DNA from: Cellulomonas pakistanensis
GTDB taxonomy: Bacteria; Actinomycetota; Actinomycetes; Actinomycetales; Cellulomonadaceae
DNA: 64,000 bases
Assembly: GCF_016862755.1 (NCBI RefSeq)
Contig: NZ_BONO01000017.1
Coordinates: forward strand, 30,291-94,290
Reading direction: 5' to 3'
Shown here in pieces: positions 33,846 through 43,431 of this stretch (its first letter is position 1; every line of letters begins with the position of its first letter). A model generated the notes under the pieces. That model was not told the DNA's origin and searched no databases. It saw only the letters and a program-made list of their open reading frames with translations. The position numbers were made by a program, and so were the translations under genes.

Positions 33846-36401
33846 TCAGGCGCGGTGCGCCGGCTCGCCCTCCGACGGGGCGCCCTGGTCCGGGTCGGCC
33901 GAGGTGCGGTGCATCGGGTGCGGGTGGCTGCGCTCCAGCGAGGCGCCCTCCACGTCGACGTCCGGCAGGATCCGGTCGAGCCACTTCGGGATCCACCACG
34001 CGTGCTTCCCGGCCAGGTGCATGACGGCCGGGATCAGCAGCATGCGGACCACGAAGGCGTCGAGCAGCACGCCGAACGCCAGGCCGAAGCCGAGCGGCCG
34101 GATGATCGCGGACTCGGCGAACATGAAGCCGGCGAACACCGACGCCATGATGATCGCCGCCGCCGTGACCACCACGCGGCCGGCGTGCAGGCCGCGCCGC
34201 ACGGCCACCCGGGCGTCGACCCCGTGGGCGAACGCCTCGCGCATACCGGACACCAGGAACAGCTGGTAGTCCATCGCCAGGCCGAACAGGATGCCGGTGA
34301 CGATGATCGGCAGGAAGCTCAGCACGGGCGCCGGGTCGTGCACGCCGAACACCGAGCCGAGCCAGCCCCACTGGTAGATCGCGACGACGCCGCCGAGGCC
34401 GGCGAACAGCGACAGGACGAACCCGAGCGTCGCGGTCAGCGGCACGAAGATCGACCGGAACACGATGATCAGGATGATCAGCGACAGGCCGACGACGATG
34501 CCGAGGTAGCCGGGCAGGGCGTTCGCCAGCTTCTCCGAGATGTCGACGTTGGCGCTGGTGGAGCCGGCCACGCCGAGCTCGACGTCACCCTCCAGCGGCG
34601 ACGCGTCGCGCAGGTCGCGGACCAGCTGCTCGGTGCTCTCGCTCTCCGGACCGCCCTCGGGGACGACCTGGAACGCGAGGACGGTGCCGGCCTCGTTGGC
34701 GCCGATGGGCGCGACCGCCACGACGTCGTCGAACCCGGCGAGCTCCTGGCCGAGGCGCACCTGCTCGCCGACCAGGTCCTCCTCGGCGACGGCCTCGGGG
34801 AGGTCCGCGACGACGAGCAGCGGTCCGTTGACGCCGGCGCCGAACTTCTCGGCGGTGATCGAGTACGCCTGGTACTGCGTCGACTCCTCCGGCTCGGCGG
34901 AGCCCGTGGGCAGGCCGAGGCGCATCGACAGCGCGGGGATCGCGATGACGAGCAGGGCCGCGAGGCCGCCGACCAGGGTCAGCACGGCGCGCGAGGTGCG
35001 CATGGGGCTGGTCGGGACCGCCTCGGGCTCCTCGTGGCCGACGGTCGCCCGCTTCTTCTTCGGCAGCACCTTCAGGCCGATGCGGGACAGCAGCGCCGGG
35101 GTGAGGGTGATGGCGATGAGGACCGCGATCAGGATGCAGAACGCGCCGACCGAGCCCATGAGGCCGAGGAACGGGATCCCGGTGACGTTGAGCGCGAGCA
35201 GCGCGACGAACACGGTGGCGCCCGCGAACACGACCGCGTTGCCCGCGGTGCCGTTGGCCAGGCCGATCGACTCCTCCAGCTCGACGCCGTCGCGCAGCTG
35301 GCGGCGGTGCCGGTTGAGGATGAACAGGGAGTAGTCGATGCCGACCGCCAGGCCGAGCATCAGGCCGAGCACCGGGGTGACCGACAGCATCTCGACGGCG
35401 CCGGACAGCGACAGGGACGCGACCGCGCCGACGGCGACGCCGACCAGGGCGGACACGATCGGCAGCGCGGCGGCGATCGCCGAGCCGAGCATGATGAGCA
35501 GGACGACGCCGGCGATGATCACGCCCGCGACCTCGCCCGGGCCGAGCACGCTCGGCACGCCCTGGGTCAGGTTGTTCGACAGCTCGACCTCGGCGCCGGC
35601 GAGGTCGGCGTCCTCCAGCACGGCCACGACCGCGTCCTGGGTGTCGGTCGAGATCTCGAACTGCGAAGCCTTGAACGAGACGTTCGCGACCGCGGCGGAC
35701 CCGTCCTCGGACACCTGGCGGATCTCGCTCGCGAGCTCGAGCAGGGCGGCGCCGTCCTCGAGCTGCGTGCGCTGCGCCTCGAGCTCCGCCCGGCCCTGCT
35801 CCGCCGCCGCGGTGCCGGCGTCCAGCTGCGCCTGCTGCGCGTCGAGCTCGGCCTGGGCCGCGTCGAGCTGCGGCTGGACCTGCGCGAGCGCGCCGGCTGC
35901 CTCGGCCTGGGCGCGCTGGGCGTCGAGCGCCGCCTGGGCCTGGTCGAGCTGCTGCTGCCCCGCGGCGGCCTGCGCCTCGCCGGCCTCCAGCTGGGCCTCG
36001 CCGGCCGCGAGCCGCTCACGCCCGGCGTCGATCTGCGCCTGCTGCGCCGCCAGGTCCTCGGTGGTCGTGAACGGGTCGGTGACGCCGGCGATCCCGTCGA
36101 CCTCCGCGGCCTCGGCGATCGTCGCGCTGATGGCGGCGCGCTGCTCGTCGGTGAAGGGCTGGTCGCCGCCGGTGTGGAAGACGACCGTGCCGGAGCCGCC
36201 GCTCGCGGCGGGGAACTCCTCGGCGAGCTGGTCGGTCACGCGCTCGGTGGCGGTGCCGGGGATGGTGACGGCCGAGGTCAGCTGGCCGCCGAACGCGAGG
36301 TACGCGCCGACGGCGAGCGCGAGCACCACGACCCAGGCCGTCACGACGGCCCAGGCGCGGCGGGCGGAGAAGCGCCCGATTCGGTAGAGGAGTCCTGCCA
36401 T
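33846..36401 (-). CDS. MMPL/RND-type membrane exporter
   Basis: An 851-residue product from ATG 36401. Two MMPL halves each have a helix-rich block. The proton-relay-type Asp segments are GIDYSLFILNRHRR and AMDYQLFLVSGMREA. Between helix 1 and helix 2 lies a long extracytoplasmic Ala/Gln coiled coil (about residues 110-220, AQLEAGEAQAAAGQQQLDQA), as in YhgE/MmpL-like proteins. It probably exports lipids or hydrophobic compounds. Downstream of its TetR regulator on the same strand. Confidence 0.88.
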   Translation of the reverse strand: MAGLLYRIGRFSARRAWAVVTAWVVVLALAVGAYLAFGGQLTSAVTIPGTATERVTDQLAEEFPAASGGSGTVVFHTGGDQPFTDEQRAAISATIAEAAEVDGIAGVTDPFTTTEDLAAQQAQIDAGRERLAAGEAQLEAGEAQAAAGQQQLDQAQAALDAQRAQAEAAGALAQVQPQLDAAQAELDAQQAQLDAGTAAAEQGRAELEAQRTQLEDGAALLELASEIRQVSEDGSAAVANVSFKASQFEISTDTQDAVVAVLEDADLAGAEVELSNNLTQGVPSVLGPGEVAGVIIAGVVLLIMLGSAIAAALPIVSALVGVAVGAVASLSLSGAVEMLSVTPVLGLMLGLAVGIDYSLFILNRHRRQLRDGVELEESIGLANGTAGNAVVFAGATVFVALLALNVTGIPFLGLMGSVGAFCILIAVLIAITLTPALLSRIGLKVLPKKKRATVGHEEPEAVPTSPMRTSRAVLTLVGGLAALLVIAIPALSMRLGLPTGSAEPEESTQYQAYSITAEKFGAGVNGPLLVVADLPEAVAEEDLVGEQVRLGQELAGFDDVVAVAPIGANEAGTVLAFQVVPEGGPESESTEQLVRDLRDASPLEGDVELGVAGSTSANVDISEKLANALPGYLGIVVGLSLIILIIVFRSIFVPLTATLGFVLSLFAGLGGVVAIYQWGWLGSVFGVHDPAPVLSFLPIIVTGILFGLAMDYQLFLVSGMREAFAHGVDARVAVRRGLHAGRVVVTAAAIIMASVFAGFMFAESAIIRPLGFGLAFGVLLDAFVVRMLLIPAVMHLAGKHAWWIPKWLDRILPDVDVEGASLERSHPHPMHRTSADPDQGAPSEGEPAHRA

Positions 36402-36442
36402 GGTCCCTGTTCTCTCGCTGGATGGGTGGGGGTGGCGGGGCG

Positions 36443-37090
36443 TCAGCGCTCCGGCATGTACCCGGCTCGGACGCTGTGGATGAGCCGGTCGACGAGGGCG
36501 TCCCACGCCGCGCGCGCGTCCGGCGCGGCGGGGTCGGTGGTGGTGACCCAGTGCAGGGCGATCACGGCGACGCCGTGCACCAGGGACGAGACGAGGAGCT
36601 GGACGTCCAGCATGTCGGCGCGCGGGTAGCGGCGCACCAGCTCCGAGGCCAGGTGGTCGGCGACCCGGGAGAACGCCTCCTCGGCCAGCGCCTGGGCGCG
36701 GGGGTCGTTGCCCTCGGCGAGCGGCCCGAGCGCCCCGGCGAGGTAGGTGATGGCCGGCGGCAGGTCGGCGCCGCGCAGCGTCTGGGCCAGCTCGTCGAAC
36801 ATCGAGGACCGGCTGCCGTCGCCGACCGGCGTCGCGGTCGCGGCCGCCTGCACCTCGTCGATGACCCGGCCCAGCCGCTCGGTGCAGACGGTCAGCACGA
36901 CGTCGTCCAGGGACCCGAAGTGGTTGAACACCGTCCGCCGCGACACGTCGGCGCGCTCGGCGAGCTCGTCCACGCCGAACTGCGGCCCGCCGCGCTCGGC
37001 GAGCAGGGCGTCCGCCGCGTCCAGGATCGCGCGGCGGGAGCGTGCCTTGAGGGCCGCCCGCCGGTCGGTCGTGGAGCTGTCGGTGGTCAC
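36443..37090 (-). CDS. TetR-family repressor of the MMPL exporter
   Basis: A 215-residue product. HTH: FGVDELAERADVSRRTVFNHFGSLDDVV. The C-terminal half is helical. GTG 37090 is supported by TACGGT on the minus strand at 37103-37098, seven bases upstream; there is no ribosome binding site. The palindrome at 37114-37126 is a likely operator. MMPL follows 42 bases downstream, so they probably form one autoregulated operon. Confidence 0.88.
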   Translation of the reverse strand: MTTDSSTTDRRAALKARSRRAILDAADALLAERGGPQFGVDELAERADVSRRTVFNHFGSLDDVVLTVCTERLGRVIDEVQAAATATPVGDGSRSSMFDELAQTLRGADLPPAITYLAGALGPLAEGNDPRAQALAEEAFSRVADHLASELVRRYPRADMLDVQLLVSSLVHGVAVIALHWVTTTDPAAPDARAAWDALVDRLIHSVRAGYMPER

Positions 37091-37113
37091 GGGGAGGACC
37101 GTAGGCACGTGCG

Positions 37114-37126
37114 TGCACTCAGTGCA
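37114..37126. promoter_or_regulatory. TetR operator candidate
   Basis: TGCACTCAGTGCA is a perfect inverted repeat with one central base, 11 bases upstream of the -10 box. GCACGTGC and two further GTGCAC copies lie within 25 bases either side, so several overlapping sites may exist. Confidence 0.5.
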
Positions 37127-37160
37127 ACCGTGCACGGGGTGCACCGAGGTGGTCTGCGGC

Positions 37161-37820
37161 TCAGGTCACCAGGCCGGCCCGGTGGGCGAGCGCCGCGGCC
37201 TCCAGCCGGGTGCGGCAGCCCAGCTTCGCCAGCACGCGGCTGACGTGCGTCTTCGCCGTGGTCTCGGAGACGGTGAGTGCCTCGGCGACCTGCTGGTTGG
37301 ACCGGCCCTCCCCGAGCAGGACGAGCACCTCCCGCTCGCGGGCGGTGAGCAGGTCCAGCCCGGGGTGGCCGGGGGCGTCAGCGGGCGGCGCGGCACCCGG
37401 GCCCGCCACGGACGCCGCCAGCACCCGGCGGGTCACCTCCGGCGCGAGGACGCCGTCGCCCGCCGCGACCCGCCGCACCGCGTCCACCAGCTCCGCCGCA
37501 CCGACCGACTTGAGCAGGAACCCGACCGCGCCCGCGCGCAGCACGCCGAACAGGTACTCGTCGAGGTCGAAGGTCGTGAGCGCGAGGACCTGGCCGAGCC
37601 CCTCGCCGACGATCCGCCGGGTGGCCTCGATGCCGTCCGTGCCGGGCATCCGGATGTCCATCAGCACGACGTCGGGGCGCAGCGCGCGGGCGTTCGCGAC
37701 CGCGGCGGCGCCGTCGGCGGCCTCGCCGACCACCGTGACGTCCGGCGCCTGGTCGAGCATCAGCCGCAGCCCGGCGCGGATCGCGCCGTGGTCGTCGGCG
37801 AGCAGCACCCGGACGGTCAC
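37161..37820 (-). CDS. NarL/LuxR-type response regulator
   Basis: A 219-residue product. Receiver domain with the acidic pair in LLADDHG and phosphoacceptor D55 in LMDIRMPG. The C-terminal LuxR HTH reads LTAREREVLVLLGEGRSNQQVAEAL then TTAKTHVSRVLAKLG. Its GTG overlaps the kinase stop by four bases (GTGA). Target genes unknown; the neighbouring TetR-MMPL operon is not obviously linked. Confidence 0.93.
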   Translation of the reverse strand: MTVRVLLADDHGAIRAGLRLMLDQAPDVTVVGEAADGAAAVANARALRPDVVLMDIRMPGTDGIEATRRIVGEGLGQVLALTTFDLDEYLFGVLRAGAVGFLLKSVGAAELVDAVRRVAAGDGVLAPEVTRRVLAASVAGPGAAPPADAPGHPGLDLLTAREREVLVLLGEGRSNQQVAEALTVSETTAKTHVSRVLAKLGCRTRLEAAALAHRAGLVT

Positions 37821-39097
37821 GGGGCCACCGCCGCGGCGGGCACCGCACCCGGCGCCGCGCCGGGCCCCGCGAGCGGGAGGACCGCGCGCACCCGCCAGCG
37901 GTCGCCCTCCGGCCCCGCGACCACGTCGCCGCCGATCGACCGCGCCCGCTCGCGCATGGTGACCAGCCCGGTCCCGGACCGCAGCCCCGGCCGCCCGTCG
38001 GCCGGCGTCGCGGCGTCCGCGGGGAGGGCGCTGAGCACCTCCAGCTCCAGGGTCCCGGCGTCGTCGGGCACGCGCACCGCGACGTCGACCCGGCCGCCGG
38101 CCGGCCCGTGCGCGGCGGCGTTGGCGAGCGCCTCGCCCGCGATCCGGTGCGCCGCCTGGTCCACGACCGCGGGCAGCGCGGCGTGCGGCGGCGCGGTCAG
38201 GCGCACGTCGAGGCCGCGCGCCCGGGCGTCCGCCACCAGGTCGCCGAGCCGGTCGAGCCCGGCGGCGGCCAGGACCGGCGCCTCCTCGTCGGCGCCCCGA
38301 AGGACGAGGACCATCGCCCGCATCTCGTCCAGCGACGCGAGCGCCTCGGCGCGGACGGCGCGCAGCGCGTCCCGGTCGCGGTCGCCGCCGGGCGGTCCCG
38401 CGAGCGCCGCCTCGGCGTGGATCGCGATCGCCGACAGTCGGGACGCGACGACGTCGTGCAGGTCGCGGGCCATCGCGGCCCGCTCCCCCCGGACGGCCGC
38501 GGCCCGGTCCAGGTCGGCGATCCGCTCGACGTCGGCCGCGTGCGCCCGGGCGAGGTCGGCCCGCTGCCGCTCCAGCTCCGCGCGCCGCGCCTCGAACGCC
38601 GCCAGCTCGGTCCGGCTGCGCACGTCCGCGGCCCACCACAGCGGCGTGACGAGCAGCGCCACGGCGAACAGCAGCGCCTGGACGGCGTCGCGGAGGTCGC
38701 CGCCGAGGACGCCGCCCGCCACCGCCGCCCCGGCGGTCAGCACCGCGACGGCGGCGACCAGGCCGCGCCGGGTCCGCGGCGCCACCTGGATCGCCGCCGT
38801 GTAGAGCGCGTCCCACAGGACGAGGAGCAGGCCCACCGACCCGCCGACCGCGAGGCTGCCGGCGAAGGTCGCCGTCGCGACCAGGAGCACGAGCAGCGGG
38901 TGCCGGCGCTTCGCGACGAGGGCCGCGCACCCGACGACGAGGAGTGCGGCGTGCACGGCGTCGGCCGCCGGGCCGGCCGGGGCGGCCGCGGAGCTGGTCA
39001 CGCCGAGCCCGAGCAGCAGCAGGCCGACGAGCAGGTACGCCAGGGCGACGCCGCGGTCGTCGAGCCGCGGCCACCGGGCGGGGCGTCGCAGGGGCAC
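37817..39097 (-). CDS. Sensor histidine kinase (HisKA_3 type)
   Basis: A 426-residue product from GTG 39097. Five or six N-terminal helices with short loops (so it senses the membrane or a small ligand), a coiled coil (RAELERQRADLARAHAADVERIADL), then the dimerisation/phosphoacceptor box MARDLHDVVASRLSAIA with H214. The HATPase domain has EALANAAAHG and SGTGLVTMRERA. Partner of the overlapping response regulator. An in-frame start slightly upstream cannot be excluded. Confidence 0.88.
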   Translation of the reverse strand: MPLRRPARWPRLDDRGVALAYLLVGLLLLGLGVTSSAAAPAGPAADAVHAALLVVGCAALVAKRRHPLLVLLVATATFAGSLAVGGSVGLLLVLWDALYTAAIQVAPRTRRGLVAAVAVLTAGAAVAGGVLGGDLRDAVQALLFAVALLVTPLWWAADVRSRTELAAFEARRAELERQRADLARAHAADVERIADLDRAAAVRGERAAMARDLHDVVASRLSAIAIHAEAALAGPPGGDRDRDALRAVRAEALASLDEMRAMVLVLRGADEEAPVLAAAGLDRLGDLVADARARGLDVRLTAPPHAALPAVVDQAAHRIAGEALANAAAHGPAGGRVDVAVRVPDDAGTLELEVLSALPADAATPADGRPGLRSGTGLVTMRERARSIGGDVVAGPEGDRWRVRAVLPLAGPGAAPGAVPAAAVAP

Positions 39098-39214
39098 GCC
39101 GCCATCCCAGCACGCCGCGTCGCCGGGCGGGTCCTCCGAACGGAGGACGGCGGGGACCGGGTTCGTGCGAAGGGCCGACGCCCGCGCCCGCGCGGCGGCG
39201 CGAGGCTGCCGGGC

Positions 39215-39844
39215 ATGGACGCCCTCGACCACCTCCGGGACAACCCCGTCGCCCTGCTCGTGCTCGCCTGCGAGGTCGCCTTCTGGGTCTTCCTCGCCGC
39301 GGCGGTCGTCGCCCGCTACGTGCTGCGCCGCCGGCGGCTGTCGACGGTGCTGCTGCTGTGCGAGCCGCTGCTCGAGGTCGTGCTGCTGGTCGCGACGGTC
39401 GGCGACCTGCTGCGCGGCAGCGAGGCGTCCTGGACGCACGGCCTCGCGGCGCTGTACCTGGGGTTCACCGTCGCGTTCGGCAGGAGGACCGTGCACGCGG
39501 TCGACGCCTGGGTCGCGCACCGGTTCTTCGGCGGCCCCGAGCCGGTGCGGCCGCCGAAGCACGGGCCGGAGCGCGTCCGGTACGAGTGGGCGCTGTGGCT
39601 GCGGGTGCTGCTCGCCTGGGTCGTGGCGTGGGCGGTGCTCGGCGTGCTGCTGCTGGTCGCGTCCGGCTCCGGCGAGGCGGCGGCGCAGCAGCGCGAGGTG
39701 CTGCTCGGCTGGGGCGGCCGCGCGACGCTGGTCCTGGTGGCGTGGTTGGTGTTCGGCCCGGTGTGGGAGACGCTGACGCCCGCGCGGCGCGAGGAGGAGG
39801 ACCGCGCGGGCGCCGGCGATCAGCCCGCGAAGATCCGGCGGTAG
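39215..39844 (+). CDS. Integral membrane protein, unknown function
   Basis: A 209-residue product with about five hydrophobic segments (VALLVLACEVAFWVFLAAAVVA, LLEVVLLVATVG, WLRVLLAWVVAWAVLGVLLLVA and others) and a cytoplasmic PKHGPERVRYEW loop. I do not recognise the family. Divergent from the histidine kinase. Its last 25 bases overlap the end of the convergent GH2 gene. Confidence 0.7.
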   Translation: MDALDHLRDNPVALLVLACEVAFWVFLAAAVVARYVLRRRRLSTVLLLCEPLLEVVLLVATVGDLLRGSEASWTHGLAALYLGFTVAFGRRTVHAVDAWVAHRFFGGPEPVRPPKHGPERVRYEWALWLRVLLAWVVAWAVLGVLLLVASGSGEAAAQQREVLLGWGGRATLVLVAWLVFGPVWETLTPARREEEDRAGAGDQPAKIRR

Positions 39845-41640
39845 GTCTCCGGCGGCAGCTTCGGGTTCCGGTCCTCGTCGCACAGGCCGTTGGTCTCCAG
39901 GCCCGTGTCGGTGAGCTGGGTGTAGCAGTACCCCTGCAGCACCGCCGACGACCGGACCGCCCCGACGATGTCGGACAGCCGGGCCTCCAGGTCCTCGGTC
40001 GACCGGGCCTCGGAGTAGCCCCACGACCCCTCGGGGGCGCCGGGCGCGTAGGAGACGCCGCCGAACTCGGTGAGCAGCACCGGGACGGAGCCCGGCTCGG
40101 GCGCCGGCCCGCCGACCCACATCCGCCGGCCGGCCGGCCCGACGCCGCCGAGCGCCGCCGCCACCGCCGCCCCGTCGGCGTACCGGGGGCCGAGCACGGC
40201 GCCGGAGTCGGCGTAGTCGTGCACCGTCAGCAGGTCGGACGCCGTGTGCTCCCAGCCGTCGTTGGAGATGACCGGCCGGGTCGGGTCCAGCGCGCGGGTG
40301 AGGTCGGTCAGCGCCCTGCTGTACGCCTGCTGGGCCGGGTCGTGCGCCACGTGCTGCACGCCCCACGACTCGTTGAACGGCACCCACGCGATGATCGACG
40401 GGTGCGACACGTCGCGGCGCACCAGGTCGAGCCACTCGCGGGTCAGCTGGGCGACCGCCTCGTCGCTGAACCGGTACGCGCCCGCCGTCTCCGACCACAC
40501 CGCCAGGCCGAGCACGTCGCACCAGTACAGGTAGCGCGGGTCCTCGACCTTCTGGTGCACGCGCACCGCGTTGAACCCGAGGTCCTTGGTCAGCTGCACC
40601 TCGGCGCGCAGGGCGTCCGGGCTCGGCGGGGTCAGGTGCGACCCGGGCCAGTAGCCCTGCTCGAGGACGGAGCGCAGGAAGAACGGGCGGTCGTTGAGCA
40701 GCAGGACGCCGCCCTCCGTGGCCACCGAGCGCAGGCCGCAGTACGACTCCAGGCGGTCGAGCTCGGTGCCGTCCGCGGCGAGCAGCGCGACCTCCGCGTC
40801 GAGCAGCACCGGGCTGTCGGGCGACCACAGCAGCCGCTCGTAGAGCTGGCCGTTGGCCTGCCGGGGGATCGCCACGGACACGTCGGCGACCGACCCCTCG
40901 ACCGGCACCTCCGCCGCGCCGAGGTCCTCGCCGGCGCGGGTCAGCCGCACCCGGAGCCGGGTGCCCGCCGGCGCTGTCGCGCGCAGCCGCACCTGCGCCG
41001 CCATCCGCCCGCCCGGCACGTCGGGCCGCCACGCGACGTCGGCCACGGCCACCGCGGGGACGCGCTCCAGCCACACCGTGCGCCAGATGCCGGACGTCCG
41101 GTGGTACCAGATGGAGTGCTGCTCGGGCTGCCAGTCCTGCTTGCCGCGGGGCTGCTCGACGTCGGTGCGGTCGTCGGTCGCGCGGACCACGACGACGTGC
41201 GCGTCGGCCGGGGCGTCCCGGTCGAGCAGGTCGGTGACGTCGACGGAGAACGGGGTCTGGCCGCCCTCGTGCCGCACGGCGTGCTGGCCGTCGACCCACA
41301 CGTCGGCCTCGTGGTCGACGGCGCCGAGGTGCAGCAGGAGCCGGTCGGCGCCCGGGCCCGCGCCCAGGTCGGCCGGGACGGCGAACGACCGCCGGTACCA
41401 GAGCGCGGCGTGGTCGCCGTGGTCGGCGACGCCGGACGCCGCGGACTCCGGCGGGAACGGGACGACGATCTCCCGGTCGAACCGGTCCGCCGCCGCCGGG
41501 GCGTGCCACCGCTCGCGCAGCCCGGCGTCGGCGTCGTCGAGGGCGAACGCCCACGGCCCGTCGAGGGACCACCACCGGTCCGGGCGGACGAGCTGGGGGC
41601 GGGGGTGCAGGCCACGGTCGGCTGCTGACGTCGTCGTCAT
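39820..41640 (-). CDS. GH2 glycoside hydrolase (beta-glucuronidase/galactosidase type)
   Basis: A 606-residue product with no signal peptide. N-terminal jelly roll (WSLDGPWAFALDD, ALWYRRSFAVP), an Ig-like domain, then a TIM barrel. The acid/base is E424 in FNESWG and the nucleophile E525 in TEFGG. SIWYHRTSGIWRTVWLE is typical of the family. The exact sugar cannot be read from the sequence. ATG 41640 after AAGGA. It lies downstream of a LacI gene on the same strand, with an operator palindrome between them. Confidence 0.9.
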   Translation of the reverse strand: MTTTSAADRGLHPRPQLVRPDRWWSLDGPWAFALDDADAGLRERWHAPAAADRFDREIVVPFPPESAASGVADHGDHAALWYRRSFAVPADLGAGPGADRLLLHLGAVDHEADVWVDGQHAVRHEGGQTPFSVDVTDLLDRDAPADAHVVVVRATDDRTDVEQPRGKQDWQPEQHSIWYHRTSGIWRTVWLERVPAVAVADVAWRPDVPGGRMAAQVRLRATAPAGTRLRVRLTRAGEDLGAAEVPVEGSVADVSVAIPRQANGQLYERLLWSPDSPVLLDAEVALLAADGTELDRLESYCGLRSVATEGGVLLLNDRPFFLRSVLEQGYWPGSHLTPPSPDALRAEVQLTKDLGFNAVRVHQKVEDPRYLYWCDVLGLAVWSETAGAYRFSDEAVAQLTREWLDLVRRDVSHPSIIAWVPFNESWGVQHVAHDPAQQAYSRALTDLTRALDPTRPVISNDGWEHTASDLLTVHDYADSGAVLGPRYADGAAVAAALGGVGPAGRRMWVGGPAPEPGSVPVLLTEFGGVSYAPGAPEGSWGYSEARSTEDLEARLSDIVGAVRSSAVLQGYCYTQLTDTGLETNGLCDEDRNPKLPPETYRRIFAG

Positions 41641-41683
41641 GGCGGTCCTTCGGGTCTGGAGTCGGGCGCCTGTGCCGGCCATG

Positions 41684-41697
41684 TTGCCACGTGGCAA
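41684..41697. promoter_or_regulatory. LacI-type operator upstream of GH2
   Basis: TTGCCACGTGGCAA is a perfect 14-bp palindrome with the central CG characteristic of LacI-family operators, 44 bases before the GH2 start. Confidence 0.7.
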
Positions 41698-41801
41698 ACA
41701 CCCACGTCACGCGCCCCCGCCGGGCGCGTCCCGCGTCGTGCGGGGTCCGGCGGCGCGGCGGGCCCGCCCGCGGGGCGTCCCCCGCGGGCGGCGTGCGGCG
41801 G

Positions 41802-42827
41802 TCAGGCGCCGCCGGTCGACTCCCGCGCCACGACCGCGTGCGGCACCGTGACGTCCCGGGCCGGGCCCGTCTCCTCGCCGCGGACCCGGGCGAGCAGCCG
41901 GCCGACCGCGGCGTGCGCGATCGCGTCCCGGTCCGGCCGCACCGACGACAGCGACGGCGTGGCGAACCGCGCCTCCTCCACGTCGTCGAACCCCATGAGG
42001 GCGACGTCCTGCGGGACCCGCACGCCGCGGGTCAGGCACGCCCGCAGCGCGCCGACCGCGAGGACGTCGCTGAAGCAGAACACCGCGTCCGGCCGGGGGT
42101 CGGCGTCGAGCAGGGCGGACATGGCGCCGAACCCCGCGGACCGCTCGTAGGCGTCGACGTACCGCATCAGCGCCGGGTCGGCCGGGAGCCCGGCGTCCTC
42201 GAGCGCCAGCCGGTAACCCGCCTCGCGCTGCCGGCCCGTGCGCGCGGCGGGGCTCGGCTCCAGCCCGATCGCGGCCACCCGCCGTCGGCCGAGGCGGGCC
42301 AGGTGCGCGGTCGCCGCGCGCGCGGCCGCGACGTTGTCGATGTGCACGTGGTCGAACGACGTCGGCACGGTGCGCTCGCCGAGCAGCACGACCGGCCGGT
42401 CCGGGTCGGCGGCGGCGAGGTCGTCGGGCGTCAGCGCCAGCGGGCTGAGCACCAGGCCGTCGAACAGCGCCCCGCGCGGGCCGCGGAGCAGCAGCTCGCG
42501 CTCGCGGTCGGGGTCGCCGTCGGTCTGGTCGACGACCACGGTGAACCCCGCGCCGGTCGCCTCGCGGACCACGGCCCGCGCGAGCTCGGCGAAGTACGGC
42601 TGGTCGAGCGCCGGGACCACGAGGCCGAGCAGCCCGGTGCGGCCGGTGCGCAGCGAGCGGGCGGCGGCGTTGGCGCGGTACCCCAGGCGGTCGATGACGG
42701 ACTGGACATGCGCGCGGGTGCGCGGGGCGACGTGCGGGTAGCCGGTGACGACGTTCGACACGGTGCGCGGGGACACGCCGGCCGCCCGGGCCACCTCCTG
42801 CAGCGTCACCGCCGGCCTGCGCGCCAT
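41802..42827 (-). CDS. LacI-family repressor of the GH2 gene
   Basis: A 341-residue product. HTH TLQEVARAAGVSPRTVSNVVTG, hinge LGYRANAAARSLRTG, and an effector domain with GFDDVEEARF and VVARESTGGA. ATG 42827 has no ribosome binding site, but TAGGGT on the minus strand at 42840-42835 sits seven bases upstream, suggesting a leaderless message. Confidence 0.9.
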   Translation of the reverse strand: MARRPAVTLQEVARAAGVSPRTVSNVVTGYPHVAPRTRAHVQSVIDRLGYRANAAARSLRTGRTGLLGLVVPALDQPYFAELARAVVREATGAGFTVVVDQTDGDPDRERELLLRGPRGALFDGLVLSPLALTPDDLAAADPDRPVVLLGERTVPTSFDHVHIDNVAAARAATAHLARLGRRRVAAIGLEPSPAARTGRQREAGYRLALEDAGLPADPALMRYVDAYERSAGFGAMSALLDADPRPDAVFCFSDVLAVGALRACLTRGVRVPQDVALMGFDDVEEARFATPSLSSVRPDRDAIAHAAVGRLLARVRGEETGPARDVTVPHAVVARESTGGA

Positions 42828-42933
42828 GCCGGGCACCCTAGCCGGTGGCGGGTGCGTGGGGCGGGGCCGGCTCCGCGGCCGGCGTGCACCGGCCGACGTG
42901 CAAGGCCGCCCGGAAGGCGCTTCACTCGGCCTC

Positions 42934-43431
42934 ATGGCACGGACCGCACGACCGCTGCTGACGGGGCTGCTCGTGCCGGTCGCGCTCGCGGCGCTGGCCG
43001 GCTGCTCCGGCGGGTTCCCCGCCGACCCCGACGGCACCCTGGAGCGCGTGACCGGCGACGTCCTGCGCGTCGGGATCACGGACAACCCGCCCTGGACCGA
43101 GGCCGCCGGGGGCGCCCCGCCGGGCGGGCTGGAGGCCGAGCTGGCGACGGAGTTCGCCGGGACGCTCGACGCCGAGGTCGACTGGACCGTCGGCAGCGAG
43201 GAGGTCCTGATCCGCGACCTCGAGGCGGGCGAGCTCGACCTGGTGGTCGGCGGGTTCACGGGGAGGTCGCCCTGGTCCAAGCAGGCGGCGCTCACCACGC
43301 CGTACACGACCGTGCCCGACGAGCAGGGGAAGCCCGAGCCGCACGTCATGGCCGCGCCGCTCGGCGAGAACGCGTTCCTGGTCCGGCTCGAGACGTTCCT
43401 GCTGCAGAACCACCGGGACGTGCTCCCGTGA
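42934..43431 (+). CDS. SBP-3-like lipoprotein (short)
   Basis: A 165-residue product with lipobox ALAGC. VLRVGITDNPPWTE, GLEAELATEFAGTLDAEVDW and LDLVVGGFTGRSPW match the first lobe of family 3 (amino-acid type) binding proteins. The full family is about 250 residues, so the second lobe is largely missing. It may be a reduced ligand binder. It overlaps the CDF transporter gene (GTGA), which links the two. Confidence 0.7.
   Translation: MARTARPLLTGLLVPVALAALAGCSGGFPADPDGTLERVTGDVLRVGITDNPPWTEAAGGAPPGGLEAELATEFAGTLDAEVDWTVGSEEVLIRDLEAGELDLVVGGFTGRSPWSKQAALTTPYTTVPDEQGKPEPHVMAAPLGENAFLVRLETFLLQNHRDVLP

Noticed and set aside
37817..41710. A continuous minus-strand frame joining the histidine kinase to sequence antisense to the 39215 gene and beyond
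   Set aside because: Only the last 426 codons carry kinase motifs. The rest is out of frame with the GH2 protein and lacks any domain.
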